Assembly: GCA_022824945.1 (NCBI GenBank)
Contig: JAJDYX010000057.1
Coordinates: 1 to 64,000 of the forward strand
Reading direction: 5' to 3'
Length of the DNA stretch: 64,000 nucleotides
Origin: Candidatus Latescibacterota bacterium
Lineage (GTDB): Bacteria; Latescibacterota; UBA2968
Shown in pieces: positions 1 to 7,887 of this stretch. The translations under genes and the position numbers were made by a program. Positions within the stretch are counted from its first letter, which is position 1, and every line of letters starts with the position of its first letter. The notes under the pieces were generated by a model. The model worked only from the letters and a program-made list of their open reading frames with translations. It was not told where the DNA came from and searched no databases.

Positions 1-36
1 ACGGATCCACAGACTCGGAATAATTTATTGGTTCAG

Positions 37-60
37 GGGGAGGGGTATATATCCCTCCCC
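37..60 (+). terminator. GC-rich hairpin at the window edge
   Basis: An 8-bp perfect stem (37-44 with 53-60) with an 8-nt AT loop, followed only by GTTTG, not a long T run. It may end a gene left of the window or be a structure in the leader of the barrel gene that begins about 35 nt later. The role is undecided. Confidence 0.35.
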
Positions 61-95
61 GTTTGATAAATCCATTGCAATAAATGGGAATGCGT

Positions 96-1163
96 ATGAA
101 ATGGCTATTGCCCCTTGTTTGTGTATTGCTTTTGGGAATGAAAACAGCAGATGCAGATGTGCTTACAGATGTGACTGTGGGGACGATTTACGATACCAAT
201 GTGGATGGGGTTTATGATGGGGTGAGTTCTTTTGTGACGCACCTTTCCGCTTCTGTGATGCGACCCGTGGATATGGATGATTCATATCTGCGGTTCTTTT
301 TTTCAGGTAATGGTTTTTTATTCTTTTCCAATGGTGATCGGACATTTGCGACCAATCGCCTGGGGGTGGATTTTGCGCACGATCTGAATAGTGGTGAGCG
401 CGATAGGATATTTGCGGGTTTTTCGCTGGCTGCGCGTGCAAATCGCTCTATTTACGATGTGTATGATTATACCGGGCTGGCGGGATATGTGCAGGGCAAA
501 TGGTATAGCAATGAGAATACGATGAAGCGAGTGGGGTATCAGCTCAATTGGCGGTCATATCTGAATTTGAATGTGTCGCGTTATGTCGATCACTACGCAT
601 TTTTTCAGATCAACCATTTTTTTCCCACGCGCACGACACTGAGAGGCGATCTCGGTTTGGGCTATAAGTTGCGCGAGGGGGCTGAAGGACAGATGGTTTT
701 GGGATTGCAGGTGGCGCAATCTCTGACGGATAATACGGGCTTGCGAGTGCGCTATCAGCGACGCATCAATTTGCGGGCAGCAAATGATGATCCCACGCGA
801 TTTAATGCACTCATTTACGGCGATGATGATATATTAAAGGATCGCTACGATTATAGCGGCGATCAAATAACTGCGCGGCTGACCCAGCAATTGCCCTTGC
901 AAGTTCGGATCATTCTGGAAGGTGGGTACGAAAGGCAGTCTTATAAAGACGATCTGGCGCGGGATGTCAGTGGCGCGGTTTTTCCAGAGGGCGCGTTGCG
1001 CGAGGATGAGTATTTGTTTTTTGACGTGTTTTTGGAACTGCCCTTAACGCAGCGCGTGACAACGGAATTCGGATACGGCATTTCGCGCAATTTTTCAAAT
1101 GACGAGTTTTATCACTACGATAGGCGACAAAGTGTATCTTTTAATTTGAATGTGGAATTTTAG
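96..1163 (+). CDS. putative outer-membrane beta-barrel protein
   Basis: About 355 residues with an N-terminal signal peptide (MKWLLPLVCVLLLGMKTADA) and then alternating aromatic and polar segments, ending in the phenylalanine-terminated strand FNLNVEF that is typical of outer-membrane barrels. I start at ATG 96 because GGGA lies just upstream and the signal peptide begins cleanly there; in-frame ATGs at 84 and 90 are alternatives without a better ribosome site. No specific family is recognised. It likely sits in the outer membrane. The intradiol-dioxygenase-like gene follows after 26 nt, so the two may be co-transcribed. Confidence 0.7.
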   Translation: MKWLLPLVCVLLLGMKTADADVLTDVTVGTIYDTNVDGVYDGVSSFVTHLSASVMRPVDMDDSYLRFFFSGNGFLFFSNGDRTFATNRLGVDFAHDLNSGERDRIFAGFSLAARANRSIYDVYDYTGLAGYVQGKWYSNENTMKRVGYQLNWRSYLNLNVSRYVDHYAFFQINHFFPTRTTLRGDLGLGYKLREGAEGQMVLGLQVAQSLTDNTGLRVRYQRRINLRAANDDPTRFNALIYGDDDILKDRYDYSGDQITARLTQQLPLQVRIILEGGYERQSYKDDLARDVSGAVFPEGALREDEYLFFDVFLELPLTQRVTTEFGYGISRNFSNDEFYHYDRRQSVSFNLNVEF

Positions 1164-1189
1164 AGTTGTGAGTGTGTTGGAGGATGAGA

Positions 1190-1912
1190 ATGAATCGAAG
1201 AGATGTTTTGAAGCGCGTAGGGGGTGTTGGTCTGATGGGCGTTGGCGGCCTGATTATGAAAGCTTGCAGGGGGGACCTGATCACCCGTAGTGACGATGAT
1301 CCTCTCCTGAGTGAGGGAAGTTGCATTTTAATACCGCGAGAAACAGCAGGGCCTTTTCCATTAAATTTGAGCAATAATCCCGAATATTTTCGGCGGGATA
1401 TTGCGGAAGATAGATCGGGCGTACCACTTCATTTGACTTTGAAAGTGGTGAATGCAAATGCTGAGTGTGCGCCAATTGCCAATGCGCGCGTTGATGTGTG
1501 GCATTGCGATGAACGCGGAGTTTATTCCGGATTTTCCAATCAATCTGGCGGTGTCAATGCGAGTGGACAGACTTTTTGCCGGGGCATTCAGTTGAGTGAC
1601 GAGAATGGCGATGTCACATTTACAACGGTTTATCCGGGATGGTATCGGGGCAGAGCGACGCATATTCACTTTCAAGTTTTTTTGAATAATGGATTGGTGG
1701 CAACATCGCAATTGGCTTTTCCCGAAGAGATCAATACAGTGGTGTACAATACAACGGACTATGCTGCTCGGGGCCAGAATTCCACGAAAAATACCGATGA
1801 TGGCATTTTTCGTTCGCCAGCCAATACACTCCAATACCAAATGGCCAATGCGATTGCCAATGTCACGACAGGAGGCTTTGATGCCGCGCTGCAAGTTGGT
1901 ATAGCAGTGTAA
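1190..1912 (+). CDS. Tat-exported intradiol ring-cleavage dioxygenase-like protein
   Basis: 240 residues. Start is ATG 1190, six nt after GGAGG (1179-1183); the upstream GTG at 1172 has no such site. The N-terminus carries a twin-arginine motif (NRRDVLK) and a hydrophobic stretch ending at Cys26, so it may be an exported lipoprotein. The rest matches the protocatechuate/catechol dioxygenase fold. All four expected non-haem iron ligands are visible: Tyr112 (GVYSGF), Tyr152 (GWYRGR), His158 and His160 (THIHF). Family members cleave catechol-type rings. An exported form suggests extracytoplasmic aromatic oxidation, but the substrate is unknown. Confidence 0.8.
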   Translation: MNRRDVLKRVGGVGLMGVGGLIMKACRGDLITRSDDDPLLSEGSCILIPRETAGPFPLNLSNNPEYFRRDIAEDRSGVPLHLTLKVVNANAECAPIANARVDVWHCDERGVYSGFSNQSGGVNASGQTFCRGIQLSDENGDVTFTTVYPGWYRGRATHIHFQVFLNNGLVATSQLAFPEEINTVVYNTTDYAARGQNSTKNTDDGIFRSPANTLQYQMANAIANVTTGGFDAALQVGIAV

Positions 1913-1962
1913 CTGTAAGTGTGGATTGATCAAAAAAATAAGGTATTGTCGGGAGATTTTCT

Positions 1963-2556
1963 GTGCTCAATTGGTCAACATGTGACGATAAATTGCTCGT
2001 TGGATATGCTCAGAAGGGGCATGCAAAGGCGTTTTCTGAATTGGTTCGACGACACCAGATGCGGATTTTTCATACGGCATTTGGTATGGTAGGCAATAGG
2101 GAAGATGCCGATGATCTGGCACAACTTGCGTTTATCAAGGCGTTTCAGTCGCTTCACCAATTTAGAGGGCAATCGCTGTTTTCCACCTGGTTGTATCGCA
2201 TCAGCATCAATTGTTGTCTGGATTGGATTAAGTCGCAACAGCGCAAATACGATGTTAAGATGGATGATGAATGGTGGTTCAGACAAGCAGATAGTGAAGC
2301 GCTGTTTGCAGGTCCAAAGCGAACGGATTACAGGGTTGAGCAGGGTGAGTTGCGCGATGTTTTGACGCAGGTGTTGGCGGATATGCCGCCCAATTTTCGG
2401 TCTGTGCTGGTTCTGCGCGAGTTGAACGGGCTGTCGTATCAGGAGATTGCCAGTGTTGAGGGGTGTTCAGTGGGCACTGTAAAATCGCGTTTGTTTCGGG
2501 CGCGCGCCCAACTTCGCAAGTTGTTGAGGCCGTTTTATAAGGCACTTGTGGCATAA
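1963..2556 (+). CDS. RNA polymerase sigma factor, ECF subfamily
   Basis: 197 residues from GTG 1963, with GGGAG upstream. Region 2 spans about residues 20-90 (the DADDLAQLAFIKAFQSL and FSTWLYRIS segments) and region 4 about 130-185, with the helix-turn-helix LSYQEIASVEGCSVGTVKSR. It redirects RNA polymerase to its own promoter set, normally in answer to an envelope signal. No zinc-finger anti-sigma gene follows as would be usual; the next gene, 14 nt on, encodes an exported Rieske protein. Targets are not visible from the sequence. Confidence 0.9.
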   Translation: MLNWSTCDDKLLVGYAQKGHAKAFSELVRRHQMRIFHTAFGMVGNREDADDLAQLAFIKAFQSLHQFRGQSLFSTWLYRISINCCLDWIKSQQRKYDVKMDDEWWFRQADSEALFAGPKRTDYRVEQGELRDVLTQVLADMPPNFRSVLVLRELNGLSYQEIASVEGCSVGTVKSRLFRARAQLRKLLRPFYKALVA

Positions 2557-2570
2557 TAGGAGGCATATCA

Positions 2571-3020
2571 GTGGATGATAAGACTGAAAGAAGAGCGTTT
2601 TTAACGCAGGCTCTTGCACTTGTGGGGGGGTGCATGTGCGCCGGATGGATTTCGGGTTGTGAGAATGATGTGTTGAAGTCGTCTGGTGAGAGTGTGCAAT
2701 TCGATGTGGGCAGCGCGCCTGCGTTGGCACTGGTGGGAGGGTCTGTGAAGCAAGTTTTTGAAGGGCAAAATGGCGGCGCGCCCGTGATCATTTTCCGCGC
2801 TGCTGAAGAAAATTTTGTGGTTTTGAGTTCTGTGTGTACGCATGAGGCGTGCGAGGTGGATTTACCGGGGGAACGCGATCCACAAATCTGGTGTTCGTGC
2901 CACGGTGCGATGTTTGACAGAACAACGGGGGCGGTTCTGCGAGGACCTGCTACTGCACCTTTGCCGCGGTTCGAGAGTACCTATGACAATGGGACACAGA
3001 CGTTGTCAATTCTGTTTTAA
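2571..3020 (+). CDS. Tat-exported Rieske [2Fe-2S] protein
   Basis: 149 residues from GTG 2571, after an AGGAGG site. The N-terminus has a twin-arginine motif (ERRAFL) and a hydrophobic stretch up to Cys21, which could be a lipidation site. Cluster ligands are Cys89, His91, Cys108 and His111; Cys94 and Cys110 are placed for the disulfide of high-potential bc1/b6f-type Rieske proteins. It should carry electrons outside the cytoplasmic membrane. There is no cytochrome b gene here, so it is probably not part of a normal bc1 complex. It lies directly after the ECF sigma gene. Confidence 0.85.
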   Translation: MDDKTERRAFLTQALALVGGCMCAGWISGCENDVLKSSGESVQFDVGSAPALALVGGSVKQVFEGQNGGAPVIIFRAAEENFVVLSSVCTHEACEVDLPGERDPQIWCSCHGAMFDRTTGAVLRGPATAPLPRFESTYDNGTQTLSILF

Positions 3021-3059
3021 GGAGCGAGAGACCAGGGGCTGTCGCTAAATTATAATAAA

Positions 3060-3095
3060 AAAACCGATCTCTGAAGTTATAGCGATCGGTTTTTA
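3060..3095 (+). terminator. rho-independent terminator
   Basis: A 10-bp stem, AAAACCGATC (3060-3069) with GATCGGTTTT (3084-3093), a 14-nt loop and a T-rich tail. It closes the sigma/Rieske transcription unit. Confidence 0.8.
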
Positions 3096-3123
3096 TTTTT
3101 AATTTGTTGAATGTAGAGATGGA

Positions 3124-3166
3124 TTGCCTTTCAGGACTGGATTGCGGTATATTGTGATATATCGCA
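3124..3166 (+). promoter_or_regulatory. promoter overlapped by an operator-like palindrome
   Basis: TTGCCT (3124-3129), 18 bp, then TATATT (3148-3153). The -10 lies inside an inverted repeat at 3143-3166 with 10-bp arms (one G-T pair) and a 4-nt centre. The aminotransferase gene starts at 3200 behind a GAGAGGAG ribosome site. A dyad across the -10 is a usual repressor position. This is inferred from pattern only. Confidence 0.4.
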
Positions 3167-3199
3167 TAAATTCAGCGGTCCATTGAGAGGAGCGGAAAG

Positions 3200-4465
3200 A
3201 TGTCTGATCTGGCTATTGACGGTGGTCCCAGAACTGTTATTGCTCCGATGAGTGATTCGTGGCAGGATGTGAGCGATTTGGAGAAGCAGTACGTCAATTA
3301 TGTTTTGGATAATAAGGATGATGCTTATGCAGAACTCGACAAGTTCGAAGAAGAGTATCGGGCTTTTGTGGGGACCAAACATGCGCTTTGTATGTGCAAT
3401 GGCACAGCCGCGCTACACTCGGCGATTTTTGCCGCGGGTGCATGCGCGGGGAAAGAGGTGATTGTGCCCACTGCGACGTGGCACGCGACGATTACGCCAA
3501 TTTTGCATTGCAATGCCACGCCCGTATTCTGCGAGGTAGATCCGGAAACATTTTGCGCTGATCCCGAGGATGTGAAGAAGCGGATTACGCACCGCACATG
3601 CGCGATTGTGCTGACACATATTTATGGCAATCCGGCAGATATGGATGCGTTTTTAGATATTGTAGAGGGGACCGATATCGCGCTGATTGAGGATGCTTCC
3701 CATGCCCCCGGGGCGATGTGGGGCGATAAGATGGTCGGTTCTATTGGACATATCGGTTGTTTTAGCCTTCAAGAGAAAAAACCGATATCCGGGATAGAAG
3801 CGGGGGTTGCGACGACGAATGACGATGATCTCTACGATCGCATGCTGGCTCTGGGGCAGTGCGGTCGGTGCGACGCGCTGTGGCAGACGGATCGTTTTAA
3901 GGCTCTTCGCAATATGGGATTGGGCGTCAAATACCGCGCAAATCCTCTGGGTATTGCGATGGCCCGCGCACAGTTGGAGCGCTTGCCGGGGCTGAATGAG
4001 AAGCGGACAGCCTGGTTTGAGCGGATGGATAGCCTGCTCGGTGAAATCCCAGGTGTGGCTCCGCAAAAGACATATCCCAGGGCGAAGCGAGGCGGCATGT
4101 TGCTCTACGCGGGAACGGTTGATCCCGATGTGTTTGGTGCCCCGCTCCCGCTTATCATAAAAGCACTGGTTGCGGAAGGGGTGTACGCCGCAGAGACTAC
4201 GGCATGGGGGTATAGCGCGATGCACCGTGAACCGCTTTTTAACGATTTTTCGTTTGATGGTTTGGGCGGGCCATGGGCGGATTTGCCTGCAGAGGCGAGG
4301 CGACCCAGGTGTAATTTGCCGGTGAGTGAGCGGTTGCAGGACATGAGTTTCTGGCTCGCCACGCCAGTCGCGCCCTCTGCCGAGTGGGTGGAGCAGAACG
4401 CACAGGCATTTGCCAAGGTGGCGGCTCACCGCGAGCGATTATCTGAGATTGCGAATGGATTTTGA
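3200..4465 (+). CDS. DegT/DnrJ/EryC1/StrS-family PLP aminotransferase
   Basis: 421 residues, full length for the family. It has CNGTAALHSA (PLP-phosphate contact), EDASHAPGA (the Asp that contacts the pyridine nitrogen) and FSLQEKKPI, with Lys194 the likely Schiff-base lysine. The family transaminates keto-sugar nucleotides or related compounds such as scyllo-inosose. There is no sugar-nucleotide gene beside it. Instead it leads an operon with a GWxTD protein, a membrane protein, an amidase and a dehydrogenase, so a small-molecule role is equally likely. Its stop is 2 nt before the next start. Confidence 0.85.
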   Translation: MSDLAIDGGPRTVIAPMSDSWQDVSDLEKQYVNYVLDNKDDAYAELDKFEEEYRAFVGTKHALCMCNGTAALHSAIFAAGACAGKEVIVPTATWHATITPILHCNATPVFCEVDPETFCADPEDVKKRITHRTCAIVLTHIYGNPADMDAFLDIVEGTDIALIEDASHAPGAMWGDKMVGSIGHIGCFSLQEKKPISGIEAGVATTNDDDLYDRMLALGQCGRCDALWQTDRFKALRNMGLGVKYRANPLGIAMARAQLERLPGLNEKRTAWFERMDSLLGEIPGVAPQKTYPRAKRGGMLLYAGTVDPDVFGAPLPLIIKALVAEGVYAAETTAWGYSAMHREPLFNDFSFDGLGGPWADLPAEARRPRCNLPVSERLQDMSFWLATPVAPSAEWVEQNAQAFAKVAAHRERLSEIANGF

Positions 4466-4467
4466 CT

Positions 4468-7400
4468 ATGCGCTTTTTAATTTTTTCCATATTTCTCGCA
4501 TTTTTCCCATTGAAGGCGACTGCTGAAGAGGAAAGGGTGTCTTCGGAGGGCAGTCTCGCACTCGCCGTTGATGTATGTAGTTTTCGCGGAGACGATGGGC
4601 CTTATGAAGAGGTTGTCATCCGTTTTCCCGCGACGCATCTTGCGTTTGATACACAGGGTGATAGTCTTTTTATTGCGCGTTATGTCCCGCGCCTCGAATT
4701 GTTCGATGAGAATGGTAATTCGGTCAAGAGGATAGAGGGCGAGCGCGTATTTTCTTCTGTTGAGCGGATCGACGATCCAGAGCATTTTGTTTATGATATC
4801 GCGCGATTTCAGGTTCCAGCGGGATATTATCACGCGGTTCTGGACGTCAATGTCGTGGGCAATGATCGCCGGGGACGGGCGGTGTTTTCTATTGAGGTGC
4901 CCGAGTACCAGACGGGCCGGCTCGCGTTTAGCGATCTGTTTTTTGTGAGTGAAATTGATCCGCTTTTTCATCAATTCGATTCCTTCCGCAAGGCAGATCA
5001 TGTTCTTTTACCCGCACCTGGGCGCGAGGTTGGAGATGGTGCGCCTCTGCGCTTTTATGTCGCGCTTTACGAGATCGGACGGCTTGCCCACAGTGTGCGG
5101 TTTCAAATCAGCGACCGTTTTGGTCATGTCGTTTTTGATCATCTGCGGGAGTTCCCCACGTATCGCGAGGATGCAAAATTTGTCGAGGGGATTCCGCTGC
5201 GTGGGTTGCCGTCCGGGACATATACGCTGCGTGTTGAAGCGCGTGCAGGCGAGCAGATTGCGCGCACACAACGCAAATTCCGCATTCTGGATCCTCCTGT
5301 CGAATTATCTCTTACGGCGCAGCAGCAAGTTTTGATGGGGAAAGTTCTGGAACGCTTTTCAACTCCGGAGGCTGTGCAGGAATACGCGCAAGTCGATGCG
5401 GGGGAACGCGGTGCTTTTATGTACGGGCATTATCTCGAGCGGGTGCCACTTTTTGCACAGGCTTATATCGCACCGGTTGTGGGATTGGGCAATCGCGAGG
5501 TTGGGATGGCGATGTTGCGGGCGATAGGTCTCGAGGAAACGCTCAAGAAGCGCGTTGACAAGACGTTTGGCGAGCGTTTGCCCGAGGCGGATATGCTTGC
5601 GGTGCGAATGGCGCGCGATATGGTCGATTTTGTGCTGGCTGAAGATCCGGGTGACCCACAGGCGTTGACTGCCAGAGCAGTGCTCGCGCTTGCAAGTGGG
5701 ACACTGGCAGAAGGCGAGGAGCGGGTGCGAAAGGCGCTTGATGTCGCTCCCGATTTGTCCGAAGCGCGCAATGCTATGGGTATTGTGAGGATGGGGCGTG
5801 GCGATTGGGATGGCGCTGTTGAAAAATTTCAAGAGGCCGCATGTTGGACAAATGCAGAACTGGCGCGTTTTCTATCTGGGAAGGGCGAGGGGGTGGAATA
5901 TCTGAAAGCGGCTGCTGCGCGAGATCCCACCCATCCTTTTTTCTATTATATGATGGGGCGGGTGTTAGAGCGCAGGGGTGAATTTGTCGAGAGCGCTGCT
6001 GCGTATAGCCAGCAGATTGCAGTGGATCCCCTGTTTGCGAGGGCGCGCTTTGACTTTGGACGCGTGTTGTTCAAACAAGGGCATATTGATTCGGCTACGG
6101 TTATTTGGCGAGAATTGATGGAAGCACGGCCAGATTTTCGCAGTTTATGCATGCATCCACTTCTGGAGGCGTATCTCAATATTGGAGAGACGGGCAAAGC
6201 GCACGCGCTGATTGCAGAGGAGTTGCGCACGCTTAGCGATGAGGCGAGAGAACGTGTGGAAGATATTTCACTCGTGGCGGGACCAGAAGATTTGGTGGCG
6301 TACCAGCATCTGGCACCCGAGGAGCGGGCGCAGTTTGTTCGGGCGTTCTGGCAACAACGCGATCCCACGCCAGCAACACCTGGCAACGAGCGGTTGGTTG
6401 AGCACTATCGGCGCGTTGTTTATGTGTTGCAGAATTTTTCAAAAGATGGACGAAAATGGGACAGACGAGGCGATGTGTATATCCGCTATGGCGAACCCGC
6501 GCATGTGAGTAAAAGGTCGGATATTCGGTTTGAAACAGATGCGGAGGTCGTGCGGGTAAAGGAGCGGTTGATAGCGGCACTGTCGCCAGAGGCCAAGCAA
6601 GAAATTATCGCGCGGATAGGTCGGTTGCGCACATCGACGCGCGATGTCGAGATTGAGTCTGATCTGGGAGAGGTGGTCTCGATTAGCGATTTCGAGTCTA
6701 TTGACTTTGAGATGAATCCCAATCGCGTGTTTTTTGCCAGGAGGACCGATGATGTGAATACTTATGTTCGCGGCAAGGAACTCTTCGGGCGGGATCGTCC
6801 GGGCATGAGCGAGCGTCCGATGCGGGGGATACCGCTTTATCCGGTCAATGGAAGCGAGCCGTGGGAGTACTGGATCTATCCGGATGTGGGCGGGGGTATT
6901 GAAGTCGTTTTTACGGCGTTGACGCCGAAGGGCGATTTCGATTTTCCCGATGTTTCTCAGGGGCGGAAAATTGCGCGGTTTAACCAGCGGTTTTGGGAAG
7001 ATACGCGGCCCGAGGTTATTATTTCACGGGCGGTGAATGCGCAACCCGATCGCTATGTGCCCGTTGGCAAGGGCGTGCTGGATTTTCACTCTGCTTCGGC
7101 AGATTTCAGAGGGACAGATGATAAATCTCGGCTGGAGGTGTATTATGGCGTGCCGGTTTTAGATGCGATTGATGGTGGGGTCGAAGAGGTCGTTTTTGAG
7201 CGCGGTATCGCGCTTTTTGACAGTAGCTGGACACCGATTTATCGCAGGCTGGAGCCGATGCCGGTGCGCGTGGATGTAGGCGGTGTTGAGGCCGGTACAC
7301 TGGCGATAGATGAGCTCGCACTTCAGGTTTTGCCCGGGCGATATTATTTGGGGCTTCAGATCAATCATCCGGCATCCGGGCGCAGGGGTGGATATACGCA

Positions 7401-7878
7401 GGAACTCGTGGTGGAGGATTATGTGGTCGCTGGACTCAAGATCAGCGATATAGAGCTTGCGGGAAGGGTGCAAGTAGATTCTTCGGCTACGGACAAAGGT
7501 GGCGTCGAGGTTATTTCACTGCCGTCGCGCACCTATAAGACCGGGCAGCCGGTTGTTATTTACTACGAAGTTTACGATTTGAAAATTGACGATTTTGGGC
7601 AGACGAAATATCGCGTGGATTACCGCATTACGCCCCGGGAAGGCAAACTCAGTGGTGTGCAGGTTTTGCGAGCGCTGGGGCGTTTGCTCGGTATTGAAGA
7701 AAAAGCAGTTGTTACGATTTCTTATGAGCGGACGGGTACAGGGTCTGACGAGTACAATTATCTGGAGATTGACCCGGGCGAGTCAAAACCGGGGCGTTAT
7801 GAAATTGCAGTAACGATTACCGATTTGAATGACGAGCAAACCGCTGAGAAAACGGTGATATTTTTTATTGGCGAGTAA
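4468..7878 (+). CDS. GWxTD domain protein with TPR repeats, exported
   Basis: 1,136 residues from ATG 4468, two nt after the previous stop (an in-frame TTG at 4462 overlaps that stop). Signal peptide MRFLIFSIFLAFFPLKATA. Beta-rich N-terminal region to about residue 275, tetratricopeptide-like helices at about 390-560, then a GWxTD domain from about 605 with the family hallmarks FWQQRDPTPATP and GDVYIRYGEP; the name-giving motif is altered to a KWDRRG form. GWxTD proteins occur in FCB bacteria and their function is unknown. Further beta-sandwich segments follow. Probably periplasmic. Confidence 0.85.
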   Translation: MRFLIFSIFLAFFPLKATAEEERVSSEGSLALAVDVCSFRGDDGPYEEVVIRFPATHLAFDTQGDSLFIARYVPRLELFDENGNSVKRIEGERVFSSVERIDDPEHFVYDIARFQVPAGYYHAVLDVNVVGNDRRGRAVFSIEVPEYQTGRLAFSDLFFVSEIDPLFHQFDSFRKADHVLLPAPGREVGDGAPLRFYVALYEIGRLAHSVRFQISDRFGHVVFDHLREFPTYREDAKFVEGIPLRGLPSGTYTLRVEARAGEQIARTQRKFRILDPPVELSLTAQQQVLMGKVLERFSTPEAVQEYAQVDAGERGAFMYGHYLERVPLFAQAYIAPVVGLGNREVGMAMLRAIGLEETLKKRVDKTFGERLPEADMLAVRMARDMVDFVLAEDPGDPQALTARAVLALASGTLAEGEERVRKALDVAPDLSEARNAMGIVRMGRGDWDGAVEKFQEAACWTNAELARFLSGKGEGVEYLKAAAARDPTHPFFYYMMGRVLERRGEFVESAAAYSQQIAVDPLFARARFDFGRVLFKQGHIDSATVIWRELMEARPDFRSLCMHPLLEAYLNIGETGKAHALIAEELRTLSDEARERVEDISLVAGPEDLVAYQHLAPEERAQFVRAFWQQRDPTPATPGNERLVEHYRRVVYVLQNFSKDGRKWDRRGDVYIRYGEPAHVSKRSDIRFETDAEVVRVKERLIAALSPEAKQEIIARIGRLRTSTRDVEIESDLGEVVSISDFESIDFEMNPNRVFFARRTDDVNTYVRGKELFGRDRPGMSERPMRGIPLYPVNGSEPWEYWIYPDVGGGIEVVFTALTPKGDFDFPDVSQGRKIARFNQRFWEDTRPEVIISRAVNAQPDRYVPVGKGVLDFHSASADFRGTDDKSRLEVYYGVPVLDAIDGGVEEVVFERGIALFDSSWTPIYRRLEPMPVRVDVGGVEAGTLAIDELALQVLPGRYYLGLQINHPASGRRGGYTQELVVEDYVVAGLKISDIELAGRVQVDSSATDKGGVEVISLPSRTYKTGQPVVIYYEVYDLKIDDFGQTKYRVDYRITPREGKLSGVQVLRALGRLLGIEEKAVVTISYERTGTGSDEYNYLEIDPGESKPGRYEIAVTITDLNDEQTAEKTVIFFIGE

Positions 7879-7887
7879 GGGGGTTTT

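Noticed and set aside
163..441. Minus-strand open frame opposite the first barrel gene
   Set aside because: It lies wholly inside a clear coding gene, is rich in Arg, His and Pro as antisense frames are, and has no ribosome site.
3653..4429. 258-codon minus-strand open frame
   Set aside because: Shadow of the DegT aminotransferase gene; Arg/His-rich without family features.
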